This document shows, piece by piece, positions 31,166-41,721 of a stretch of 64,000 nucleotides of DNA. How positions within the stretch are numbered: the first letter of the stretch is position 1; every line of letters begins with the position of its first letter. Both the position numbers and the translations under genes were made by a program. This stretch comes from Rugalucina vietnamica (lineage: Eukaryota; Mollusca; Bivalvia; Lucinida; Lucinidae), in assembly GCA_964017185.1 (NCBI GenBank), contig OZ024879.1:27314956-27378955 (forward strand), in the 5' to 3' direction. A model generated the notes under the pieces. The model was not told the DNA's origin and ran no database searches. It worked only from the letters and a program-made list of their open reading frames with translations.

Positions 31166-33630
31166 TAGAATAGAATAGAATAGAATAGAATATATTTTAT
31201 TGCTCGCTTGTACCCAGGAACTGGGTTAAAGGCAATATAACATACATACACACATACAATACAAACAAAATCAAATCTACAGACATGTACATATTCATTA
31301 TATTGAAAATATTATCAAATGGTTTGGAGCATATGAGACATTAATTGTTTGATTAAAATTTGGAAAACACTCTATGTAACTTGACATTGTTCTAAATAAT
31401 TTCCAATGGCTTTCATAATTATCATATTTGTAGTTTGTAATCAGATAACAAGATTTTCTCGGTTACAGTCCGAAAGAATAATGTTTGATTCTTTAATTAT
31501 TTCAAATAAATTATTACGATGAACCCGATATTTTTCACATTCGAACATAAAATGAAATTCATCTTCTATTTCCTTACAAACTGAACATAAACGGTCTTCA
31601 ACTGATGTACGGGGTCGAGTGTACCTTCCTCTTTCTATGTGAAGACGATGAGCACTTATTCTAAACGAACTTGGATGTTTTCTTGTACTTTTATCAGTTA
31701 TCATATCCAGATACATCTCCATCCCAAATGTAGACTTGAATAGTTTATATGTACGTAATTTACCATTTTCTGATTTCAAAGAGTTTTCCCAAAACGAAAT
31801 GTAATAGTTTTTCAATTTATTTCTTATACTGTACAAAAGCGACGAATGATCAAAGCTGCCATGATTTTTCCAAACATGAGAAAATCCAATTTCCTTAAGT
31901 GCTTCCTTGACGAAATTTAGGAGTGGTGATTTTTCACAAGACGAGTATATTTGTTCCAGATATGCTTTAAATAAAAGTGAATTACTATTTGAAGAAATCG
32001 TATGCAACCAAAAGTTGATAGCACTACTTATTACTGAAATCACCAAAGGTATTTGCCCAAACTCACTGTATACTGCAAAGTTTGACGCTCTCGAATTTAC
32101 TCCTAGAACAGATTTGCAAAACCTTGTATAAATTTTATCAAACTCATTATTGCCTTTAAATGACATTTCAAACATCTCTTTAATTGATTTATTGTAGAAA
32201 CATCTTTTATAACCAAACCAAACTTCACTTCCATATAATGCAATAGGTTTGATTAGGGAATCGAAAATTCTAAATATACTGAAGGTTTAACATTGTTGTT
32301 AAATATGCTTTGTTTCACAGAAAATAACGCTCTACTTGCTTTGAGGCTTAAATTTTTCTCAGCTAACGCAAATTTACCAGTATTTGATATATTTATCCCT
32401 AGATATTTGTAACTAGTAACATATTCTAATTCTGAATTATTTATAACATACTTGAATTTATTACATATCTTATTTCCACCTTTTGAGAAAACCATTATCT
32501 TTGTTTTGTCTGAATTAATCGTTAGACCCCAATTGTGACAGAAATTTTGAACTTTGTCTATATTCTTTTGTAACCCAGCGCTCGACGTGGATAAAAGTAG
32601 GAGATCGTCGGCATATAACAAATGGTTAAGTTTGTAATCATACAATAATGGAGCATCATCTAACAAAAGTGAATCGCCAATATCATTCATAAAAATGTTA
32701 AATAATAGAGGGCTTAAGACATTGCCCTGATGAACACCTTGTGTTATGTTTATAGGATCTGAGAGTAATTGTTTACATTTTACCCGAGACACAGATCCTT
32801 GGTACATCGATTTAATGAGGCTATACATTTTCCCATTAATCCCAGCTTTTTGAAGTTTTAACAATAATCCATCATGCCACACAGTATCAAATGCTTTCCT
32901 AAGGTCAATGAAACAAGCGTATATTTCACCACCTTTTGTACGATTAAAAACATATTTATCAACTATAGTTTTCAAAACATATATGTGATCTGTGGTTCTA
33001 AAATGTTTACGAAATCCCGCTTGTTCAGGTCTAAGGAAAGATATATTATCTATGTATTTTAAGATTCTTTCATTTAGAACATGACAAAAAAGTTTTCCAA
33101 AACAACTACTCAGGGTAATACCCCGATAATTATTGGCATCAAATTTACTTCCCTGCTTATGGATAGGGACGATGATTCCTTGAGTCCAAGAACATGGAAA
33201 TTTACCAAGTTTCAAAATTATATTGAAAATATCTACTATTTGTTTATTTAATATTGGCAAGGCTGATTTTATCATCTCATTTTTAATCATATCATCTGCG
33301 CTTGACTTATTATTTTTCAACTTTTTACTTGCTTCTAATACTTCCTTCTGTGAAATAGCATAATCTAAAGAACCGTTTATTATATCTAATGATTCATAGT
33401 TGTTGAGTTCTGAAATAACTTGTTCTTTTCGCTGACTGTCAATAGGATTTACATTATTTGTGTGTAACAAACTACTAAAATGATTGTACCATTCAGTTCG
33501 ATTTATTGATTCAGATTTATCTGTAGGAACTGCATTTTTCTTTAGTTCATCGATGATTTTCCAGGCAGTTTGAGGGTCCCTGTCCATTGCCTCATTTAAT
33601 AAATTTGTCAATTTATTCTTATAAAACCAA
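31166..33630 (-). mobile_element. 5'-truncated LINE with (TAGAA)n tail
   Basis: Inserted in the third module copy: the left flank GAGAACAGT and right flank AGAATATTACTGACGTCG are contiguous in the sister copies at 25370 and 28350. The 3' end (left, minus strand) carries about five TAGAA units. The 5' end is truncated inside the coding region. AGAATA on both sides may be the target-site duplication. Confidence 0.85.
31441..33611 (-). pseudogene. LINE reverse transcriptase, truncated, one frameshift
   Basis: The RT domain (33611-32253) shows GIIVPIHKQGSKFDANNYRG, CFIDLRKAFDTVWHDGL, GVHQGNVLSPLLFNIFMNDI and active site LLYADDLLLL. The thumb/connection region has SYKYLGINIS. The frame changes near 32265, and the C-terminal part (32175-31441) ends in a CSVC...EFHFMFEC zinc-knuckle-like motif. 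No endonuclease domain remains because the copy is 5'-truncated. It is a LINE of the broad CR1/L2/RTE group; clade not determined. Inactive. Confidence 0.88.
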
Positions 33631-34157
33631 AGAATATTACTGACGTCGTAGTCATAGTGACAGCGTTACGCGATAAAGCGACGTCTTCAAAGACATTCGG
33701 GGCATGCGCGCAATTTTGCGCGTTTCCATGATTTCGGAATCTATTTTCGAGGCTGATGATATTTTTATTCATATGATTTTCTTTTGTGGTTTTAGAAATG
33801 AACCTGGGCTTAAATCTGTTACTGTAAGCATTTTATTCGTAGATTTTTCCAAAATATCTGTACATACAACAATCTACAAAACTATCGTAAAAATATTAAC
33901 AAATTATTCACAGAACGTCGACAGAGTTTTCTGACAACCTTTTATAAACTGGGATAACCGGGTCTATTTTATTGGTAGGCGCTGGATGGTCTACGTCTTG
34001 ACTCCCAGTAGCCGTGTGGCTAGAATAGATGAGTCTCGACACGACTTAGCAGTTGACCATGGACGTAAAACTCAACACCTTATTAAACTAAACATGAAAG
34101 TATTCATCAAACTGCCATGAGATGGAAAAGTAAAATAAAACGCTCTATGATATAAGG

Positions 34158-34325
34158 GAGCTGCGTGATGAGAAAACAAGTTTTGCGTATGTGAAACCAA
34201 AGATGCAGATTAGTTGTGCAATGACTACATAGCTGATCAGCGCCTTTGTTGTTTTTTTGTGTGTTTTTTTTTTTCACTTCATAGATGGTACAATCCCTCG
34301 TCTTCTTAATTCCGAAATTTCCAGT
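34158..34325 (+). mobile_element. MITE-A, diverged partial copy
   Basis: Begins GAGCTGCGTGATGAGAAAAC, keeps AGCTGATCAGCGCCTTTGTT and the AATTCCGAAATTTC segment, then loses similarity; the right terminus is missing. Confidence 0.6.
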
Positions 34326-34697
34326 ATGTTAACTTCGGTGCATTTACAGCTCCGCTTGCGTTAAGGCGAGTCAGAAACCTCGAGGATAAATATTCTCATA
34401 TACGAGGTTTTGTCAAGCTTTAGACATTTCAGTATCCAAGCCTTTATTGACGCATGTCCGAGACGGCTTTCTCGGGACGACACTCTCGTGCGTGTGGCTC
34501 GCTTCACGGATAGCAAATGCATGTCATAAGCTCTTAGCCATCTCAGTCTGTGACTCTACGTACCGATTTACGTCAGAACTGATCAGAATCCCCGAAGACA
34601 GGTTTTCTCGTGACGCAGCTTATACGTCGTATACGTTAATATCTTAATTGACCCGCGGCGCGTAAAAACCGGTCTTCGGAATTTCTCAAAACGGCTT

Positions 34698-34870
34698 TTA
34701 CAGTAACAGAAGAACGCTAGATGCTTGAAATTTTGGGTTTAAGTAGAGGAGGAATTGTACTATCTGTATAGGGAAAACAAAGGCGTTGATCGGCTGTGCG
34801 GTTATTGCACAGCTGATCTGTGTCTTTGTTTTCGCATAGGCAAAAATCCGGTTTTCTTATGACGTGGCTC
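34698..34870 (-). mobile_element. MITE-A, partial copy
   Basis: Contains GAATTGTACTATC, AAAACAAAGGCG, the central CAGCTGATC hairpin and the right terminus ending TATGACGTGGCTC; the left terminus is lost. Confidence 0.65.
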
Positions 34871-35809
34871 AAATTTAGAGTAAGATCGAGAAATCACTGC
34901 GTTATAATGTCTATAGCACAGTTTCAATTGTTCGGGAAGATGTCTAGTCCACGTCAGAAACAGAAATATTGCTTTTCGCCCCTTAGTGTCGAATAAAGAA
35001 GATGAGCTTTGGCTTCACATGCAGCCTAATTGCTCTTAATTCGACACTTTTACCATACTTTCAACAAACTATCATGTTGGACGAGATACATGGCTCCGAG
35101 GTAACAAAACAATTTCATGCTCAACTAAGCTGAGACTGACATTTATCCTGCTCAAAAATCTTAAAATGCTAATAACTGTTGGCATATTAAAAGTTTTTAT
35201 CAGCAGGAAAAAAAAAGATATGCATAAGTAATCTAAACCTGGCCCCGAGGTTATAAAACTTTTTTTCATGCTCAGCTCAGCTGAGACTAAAATTTATCCT
35301 GCTCATAAATGTTAAAGAGTCAACAATTATTAAATTACAAGCTTTGTAGTTCTTAACCTTCAATTTCAATCAATTTAGGCTATTTCGGTATTTATGAGCA
35401 GTTTAAATTTTAGTCTCTGCTGAGCTGTGCATGAGCTTGAAAACGTTTTATAACCTCGGGGCCTGGTATTTCTACCATTTTCATTTATTTCAGTATTTAT
35501 GAGAGTCCAAGCTCAGCTGAGATGAGCATGGAAGAAGTTTATAACCTCGCGGCCTGTTTGCCCAATTATCAAGAACAACACCCTGATTTCTGGGATTTCT
35601 CCTGTGTCCCTGGGTCACTCCCGGGTCTAATTATTCCGGGGTCGGGCTCATCTCCATTCTTCATCTCTCGATCATTGGTTAATACCTGCAGAGAAAGAAA
35701 ATCTTGGCTTATTTGTAGCAAGCATTGCCAAAAACATATTGCCAAAATATGATCACTGTATCATCGTTCTAACGCGCTAGTTTTACAATTAATGTCTATT
35801 AATCGGGAA
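34871..35809. other. No gene seen
   Basis: Holds three degenerate copies of a short repeat (CTCAGCTGAGACT..AATTTATCCTGCTCA and GGTTATAAAAC) near 35090-35500, in both orientations. No coding motif. Confidence 0.55.
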
Positions 35810-36364
35810 ATATAAAATAACTGTATTTATTTTATAGTTAGCAGTGAAATTAATGTATATCAAAAATGGATAAAAGTGATATTTTCACTGCAGAATTGAT
35901 ATTGATATTTTCACTAGTGATTGATATCAGCCGATATTTTCACTGTAGAGTTTGGATTACTTCTGACGTTTCTATTCACTTGACGTCATTAAATGTGCCT
36001 CACTTCAGAAATTCAAATGCCTATAACTCTGTTATTTACGTTCGAAAACTTAAAGTGTAGGTATTCATTTTCTTAGTTAGAACGTTAGGAACAATGTGGT
36101 ACCAAAATTATTTGTGTTTTCAAAAATGTTTGGTTTTTGCATTTTCACCGCCTGCTTTGTGAATAGGAAAATGCCCGTGTATTGTATAAAATAAAAAGAA
36201 AATTTACTTTTTTATCCGTAAATACCAAATATATTTCATCTCGTGACTTGAAAACATCAAAATTTTCACTCGTGCTATGCACTCGTGAAAATTTTGACGT
36301 TTTCAACTCACTCGATGAAATAATATTTGGTATTCACCTCAAAAAAGTAAATATCCTCTATTTA
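35810..36364 (-). repeat. Family C foldback repeat, copy 2 (inverted)
   Basis: Complement of 1465-2040: GATATTTTCACT repeats, ACTTGACGTCATTAAATG, and the terminal hairpin (36225-36345) with arms AAATACCAAATATATTTCAT and complement. Lies just 3' of the last visible Rab32-like exon. Confidence 0.75.
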
Positions 36365-36543
36365 TCTGGTTGATTTTGCATTTTATATCCTACTCAACAT
36401 CTATGATCATCTAAAGACGGGAACTCGCCTGAACTTTCGATGGGACCTCAGTTGAAAATTCTCATTAGCAAGACTGGAGAAGCTCAGGACAATCCGTAGG
36501 GACATAACCACCACATCACGGAGTTTTCTCTACATTTATTTAC

Positions 36544-36687
36544 CTGAGTAACTAAAAATCTGGCCGATTCGTCTATATTGATATTTTCTTTGGCTGAAGT
36601 CTCAAACCAGCCTATAAACCCTCTCTCCTTACAGAACTCGTCTATCTGTGATGCATTGTTCATCAGACCCTCCTTTGGCTGGTCACA
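36544..36687 (-). CDS. Rab32: Rab32-like exon 4 (CDQ to SAK)
   Basis: 144 nt; acceptor TTGTTTACAG before TGT GAC CAG; donor GTAAAT after CAG. Encodes 48 residues including FCKERGFIGWFETSAKENIN. A MITE-A copy begins only 12 bases upstream of the exon in transcript terms. Confidence 0.92.
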
Positions 36688-37953
36688 CTGTAAACAAACG
36701 AGACTGTGCATGAGAAAACCAACAATTTGGGTTCCGCCCAGGTCCGACACAAACCAGGCTGTACAATCACAGAAGAAGGTTAGAAGCTTGAAATTTCAGC
36801 TTTAAGAAGAAGAGGAATTGTACTATCCGTGTGGCGAAAACAAATGGGCGCTACGTCTTTGTTTTCGCATATGCCGATTGTTGGTTTTGTGTGCAGCGGT
36901 TCAAATAAAATTTACAGATCGGTGCCGTACATGTAGGACTTAACGCAAAAGTAACATTAACATTAAAGTCGTCATCATATACCCGAATAAGAAACGCAGT
37001 GGTAACATTCATCAATTTTCACAAAAGTTACATGACAAAATTCCATTTATTCTTTGCAAAGACATATCATTCGACCATGCATTGCGTAGTATTTGAAAGC
37101 AGGGGTTTAAGTTCTGCAACAGGAAATCGGCCATAAATCAGTGAGGGTCGAATGTGTTAAGTCACATAAAATTGCACCGATTTCATTCTCACTTGAATGG
37201 TAATTAAGTTGTTTGGAACGTTTAAGGTACAACTCAAGGTACCCAGACACTAAGTCTTTCCATTTTTGTATCCTCTTTTTGTTCAAACACGTGTTCTACA
37301 GGCTTTGTAGCTCTTGTCGTTTACCTGCATTTTGAACAGAACATCATGAAAACATGTCCATGTAAAGTATACCCCCTTTTATATAGAAAAACTGGAATAT
37401 GCAGGGGTAAACATACTTTTACTTTGGCTCCAAAACATAGATTGTGGGTACTCGTTAGAACCGCCTCGGCGAGGCGGTTCTAACGAGTATCCGATAGTGA
37501 TCATACTATCCACAATCTATGTTTTGAGCAAAAATAAGAAAAATATCCAAATTTTTCCAATGAATTTTTTTACATTTTTAAGCTGAAAAAATTTCTTTGT
37601 ATATTGCATGGGCAAGTCAAGTTTCGTAATGAAGGGCATACTGGAGATAACCCTTATAAACCATAAAAAGTTTGAGGCATGATTTCATGAACTACAATGG
37701 TCAATACCGATCAAAGAGTTTTTATAGACGAAAAAAAAGTATTCAACTTCACAAGCTTCTAAACTAATGCAAAAAGTATAATTATTGCACCTTACATTTG
37801 AAATACATGTACCGAAATTCAAATTGAATAATACATCCAAAACGTGTTTGTCGGTTGCAACAATGTCTTTTGTCTTTACAGTTTACTTAGTATAGAAAAC
37901 ATCAGCATGTCAACGTGAATTTTAGCCAGATTCGACCAGAAATAGAAATATTT

Positions 37954-37984
<31 letters not shown>

Positions 37985-40431
37985 GTATAGTATTCATTTT
38001 TTCGGGTATAGTATTCATTATGAAGTTAACTCATTTGTCCTCAATAAATGTTGTGGCCCACTGTTTTTTACTTGTCTTATGTCAGGGTGAGACTGGGATA
38101 AAACAAGGACCCCTGATTTTTACACTGCGTGTACAAGGCTTCTACCAACATAGTGAAGCCCATTTCATCGCATGCGGACATAATTAAGCGTTCATTCCAC
38201 GCTTCAACGCTCGCATTATTTCGTTTGTAAATCAGTCGTGAAAGGCTTTGCAAAAAAGTGCCGTGGTTACCATGCCTACGCAGATTAAAAATAATGGCAT
38301 TTTTGCTATGCCCTAGTTAGTTGCATCTTGTACTGCTACGTGTTGCTAGTAATCGTTTTACACCTTTTGTTTTTGTTTGTATTGAGGCTGAACGTCCCAG
38401 TCAAATAAATTTCAGTCATGTCGGGATGGATTTTGTCATGTTGTTTCCATTATTACCTTATTTGCTAAGAGAACACATGGGACTGGTCTTCCATCTGGTA
38501 GCTGCACTTTGAGGTCAAGGTCATTCTTCCATTTGGTAACAGCGTCGAACGTGGAAGCTCTTGTGAGATCGAACACAATGAAAGCACCGACGGCCTCTTT
38601 GTAGTAAACCCTCGTCATGTTTCCGAACCTCTCCTGACCTGTAATTACATTATTCTATAAGCCGTCATGCTTCTATTGCAGGAAAATTGAAAATCGTTTG
38701 TGGGATTGAAATTTGACTATAAAATAGCAAACTTAGTTGCGCGCAGTTTATATGATTTGGTACGTGAATGCACAGTTTGGCTCGAAAGGGTCATTTTTCA
38801 TCGAATCGTTGCCAGTTTCCAGTCAATACCTACAAACAAACGTAACGTTACAAAAACACGCCAATCCTATGTACAGATTTTACAGCTGCATGTAAATAAT
38901 GATATTTTTCTGTATTATTATGGGAACACGTTAGAACTGCTTCACCGACACGCTTCTAACGAGCACCCACTACAAAAATATGTTAAGACGCAAAGTAAAG
39001 CCTGGCGTCCCTTTTGTGGGACATAGGCAAACAGTTTAGCCCTACGGATGTGACGCTGCAGAACACGGTATATGTTCCATCTGGGGTTATTCTGCTTGCA
39101 CAGGGAAATTTCATCGAAAAGTGAGATAAAAAAAAAATAACTCCTAACACCCCTAAAACTGAGAGTGGACTCACCCCATGATAACGATTGGAGAATCCAT
39201 TCGTCAAATATGGGTTAAAGATCAAAGATAAGAGCTCACCTGCAATGTCCCATAACTGTAGCCGTACTATAGTATCTGCATCCCAGTTCAAAACTTTAAG
39301 GGCAAAATCTACTCCTATCTAGACTAGGGTTAAGGAAAACTCGTGTATTCATACTATAAAAACACTGATTGAACAAAGTCCCAGTCAACAGCTAAGACGT
39401 TGAGACGTTGCCTCGATTTTATGGGACTTTTACACACAAAAAAATCAGGGTGCCAAGACATCCAAAAAGTGAGTATGAGAGGTGACAGTTTTATTATTAC
39501 TTATTACAAAAATCTGTATCAAAATACGATGTACATGTTCGTTCTTATGACTAGCCGGAGTATAAATACTTCTATGATCAAAGGAGATCCAGGGAGTGCA
39601 ACGATCGAAATCGTCAAAATTATTTTTGAGATGAAAGCAGTGCAGGAATAAAATGTTTTCAGGGTTTGATTTAATTTGAGCGTGTTAACTAGTGAACGCT
39701 CAAAGCTTTATCTCAAAACATCATCTCAGTCACATTATAAAACACTCCATTATATGGATATGTTTTAAGAAACACGTGAGTACTTTTGCATCGCCAAAAT
39801 ACACAAACAGTCACGTTCAAACAAAATATAGTGCATTTGTAATGTTTAAAATGTTAATAGCAAATTGTTACAAGCTAACGAAGTTAATTGTGTTAAACTG
39901 TACCAAGTGTAAAAAAAAGTTGGAAAGGATACCGTGATTTTATAAGACTCGGTAAAGAAACCCTGCACATATCGTTTGAGTATACTCGTTTTCCCAGTTG
40001 AAATTTCACCAATTATGAGAACTTTGAAAACATATTCTTTTTTCACATCTCCCTGTAAAATAGGATTTATTGCAAATTCCATGCTTTGACATAAGACAAC
40101 ATTAAACATGCACGTGTTTTTATACAAAAACAAAAAGACAAACACGTGTGACGCTGTCACTGAGTACTAGGGGAAGTAACAGTTTGGCTTCAGTAGTGAA
40201 ATTGATCGTCCTGATATGACCCTCAGCTGTTTACAGAGGACGTAAAGTAGTAAAATAACATAAAACACCATAAACGAACAAAGCCATGCTGGTGTATAAG
40301 GATACTGTAGCTCTATAATGTTGTGAGAAGAACTGATGAACATAGCGTTTGATGATGCTGGTCTTCCCTGTCCCGAGTTCACCTATAACCAGGATCTTAT
40401 ACAGGTGTTCCTTCTTTTCACCACCACCTGC
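36544..40431 (-). CDS. Rab32: Rab32/Rab38-like small GTPase (coding exons on minus strand; ends not visible)
   Basis: Exons, minus strand: 40306-40431 (1a), 39933-40052 (1b, alternative), 39240-39318, 38457-38638, 36544-36687, each bounded by AG/GT. With one P-loop exon, the product runs from KKEHLYKILVIGELGTGKTS through T/IGVDFALKVLNW and WDIAG/QERFGNMTRVYYKEAVGAF to ANK/CDQ and ETSAKEN, i.e. G1-G5 in order. The IAGQERFGNMTRVYYKEA segment, with Ile before AGQE, and the FCKE.GF.GWFETSAKENINI segment are marks of the Rab32/38 family. That family directs traffic to lysosome-related organelles and associates with mitochondria. The N-terminal exon and the C-terminal exon with prenylated cysteines were not found; they should lie above 40800 and below 36540 respectively. 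Confidence 0.9.
36700..36902 (-). mobile_element. MITE-A copy abutting Rab32-like exon 4
   Basis: About 203 bp with diverged termini (GAGACTGTGCATGAGAAAAC ... GTGTGCAGCGGTTC) and the internal GAATTGTACTATCCG and AAAACAAA segments. One end lies 12 bases from the 3' splice site of exon 4. Confidence 0.75.
37345..37530 (+). repeat. Family D MITE-like palindrome
   Basis: Centre CGTTAGAACCGCCTCGGCGA with its mirror GGCGGTTCTAACGAG; arms extend to AAAACATAGATTGTGG and its complement, the right arm with a short insertion. Related fragments at 2255-2425, 30150-30290, 38920-38975 and 40518-40556. Lies in intron 3 of the Rab32-like gene. Confidence 0.75.
38457..38638 (-). CDS. Rab32: Rab32-like exon 3 (switch II to NK)
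   Basis: 182 nt; acceptor ...ATTACAG, donor GTAATA after AAG. Encodes QERFGNMTRVYYKEAVGAF through KWKNDLD to VLLANK. Phase 1 in, phase 0 out. Confidence 0.92.
39240..39318 (-). CDS. Rab32: Rab32-like exon 2 (switch I to WDIAG)
   Basis: 79 nt; acceptor ...GTCTAG before ATA GGA GTA; donor GTGAGC after GCA G (phase 1). Encodes IGVDFALKVLNWDADTIVRL up to WDIA and the first base of Gly. IGVDF is the RabF1 motif. Confidence 0.9.
39933..40052 (-). CDS. Rab32: Rab32-like exon 1b (duplicate P-loop exon)
   Basis: 120 nt, 40 codons, phase 0 at both ends; acceptor TTTTACAG, donor GTATCC as in exon 1a. Encodes VLIIGEISTGKTSILKRYV and FFTESYKIT. Ungapped alignment with 1a gives 22 of 37 identical residues, with all P-loop residues and the final switch I Thr kept. 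An in-frame ATG ten codons upstream (40082) with no intervening stop means it could also serve as an alternative first exon. Confidence 0.8.
40306..40431 (-). CDS. Rab32: Rab32-like exon 1a (canonical P-loop exon)
   Basis: 126 nt, 42 codons, phase 0 at both ends. Acceptor ...ACTGTAG before GCA GGT GGT; donor GTATCC after ACA. Encodes ILVIGELGTGKTSIIKRYV and FFSQHYRAT, joining in frame to IGVDF of exon 2. An in-frame TAG directly before the exon shows that an upstream coding exon must be spliced on. Confidence 0.9.
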
Positions 40432-40577
40432 CTACAGTATAGAATATGTTGAATAGTTGATGATAAGTTTGCTCCTTCCTTCATAAAATAAAATATAAAA
40501 CTAAGATTCTTTAAATCTATGCCGAGGCGATTCGATTCTAATGAGTACCAACAACAGTTCTGGAAGAAGAAGAAAGT

Positions 40578-40796
40578 GAGCCGCGGAGTGAGAAAAGCAA
40601 CATTTTGCATATGCGAAAACAAAGGCGCAGATCAGCTTCGCAGTAACTGTTTTCGCTACACGGATAGTACAATTCGTCTTCTTTCTAAATCTAAAAATTA
40701 TAGCCCCTAGCCATCTCCTGTGCTTGTACAGCTCGGATTGTGCCGCGGACCTGTTTGTGTTGAAACCACATTGTTGGTTTTCTCATGACGCGTCTC
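40578..40796 (+). mobile_element. MITE-A, complete copy
   Basis: 219 bp, GAGCCGCGGAGTGAGAAAAG ... GGTTTTCTCATGACGCGTCTC, with part of the internal hairpin deleted. Lies about 150 bases upstream of Rab32-like exon 1a, probably in an intron. Confidence 0.8.
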
Positions 40797-41721
40797 ATTT
40801 TAGTCGTCTTCAACTATTTTCTGGTCTTCAAAGAATAAAAAATAAATTCTCAGAAAAAATATTTCTGAAAAGCTAAAACGTGCTGTAAAATGATAAAGTG
40901 ACTTTGAGGCCATAACATTAAAAATGAAAATAACATAAAATATATGATAATAATCAAAATAATAATGAAAATAATAAAATAAAACCAAAAGCAATATACA
41001 GGCGACCAATCTTGGTGAAATAAAAATGGATAATAAAAATACATAAACGTATTTTCTTTCTGGAAGGTAAGGCATGATGAATTGCGATTGAAAGATGCGG
41101 TGTGCGCATCTGAGGAAATGAGGACGACAATGTACTTTGTAGACAAGTGATTTAATACTTTTCATTAATTTTTCTTATAGAAACCCACATTCTTTAGTAA
41201 AATAATAAAATAATATGTATATTTCCGAATAGTTCTTTCCTGTTTTCCAGGAAATGGTTTTAACTATAGAATACGTTAATGATGCAAAGAAAGCAATGTA
41301 GCTTTTCCGTCAGAAGATCCAACCAATTTTCTCCACGATTCATCTGTCATTTCTAGCATCGTATGTAACTTCCGCGTGTTCATTGTCTACATGGAAAATC
41401 TAAACTGTTATTTTCATATTTAATCGCATTGAATTCTTGAGTTCAAAGTCTAATTTGTTGCTTTATTTTTACTTTATAAAAGAAAGTTTTACCATAATCT
41501 AGCGAGCTCTCCACATGACAAAATAATCCCCAAATGTACTAAGCTGTGAGTGCTAGCGATGATTTCATACAGTCAATAGCTATTGTAAATGTTATCAATG
41601 TTTTATCTCTTCATATGAGTATACGTTTAACTGATAGAGAAATTCAAATGAACATTTATATGGCAATTAACATAATACCCGCTATGATGTACATAAAATC
41701 AAGACAAGACAAAAGCACACT
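40797..41721. other. No gene seen
   Basis: AT-rich. The 121-codon minus-strand frame is rich in Phe/Ile/Tyr from AT composition and has no recognisable motif. The missing upstream Rab32-like exon could lie here or beyond but I cannot pick it out. Confidence 0.5.

Noticed and set aside
40800-41165. 121-codon minus-strand ORF as the upstream Rab32-like exon
   Set aside because: No Rab-like residues and strong AT-driven composition; no donor in the right phase was evident.
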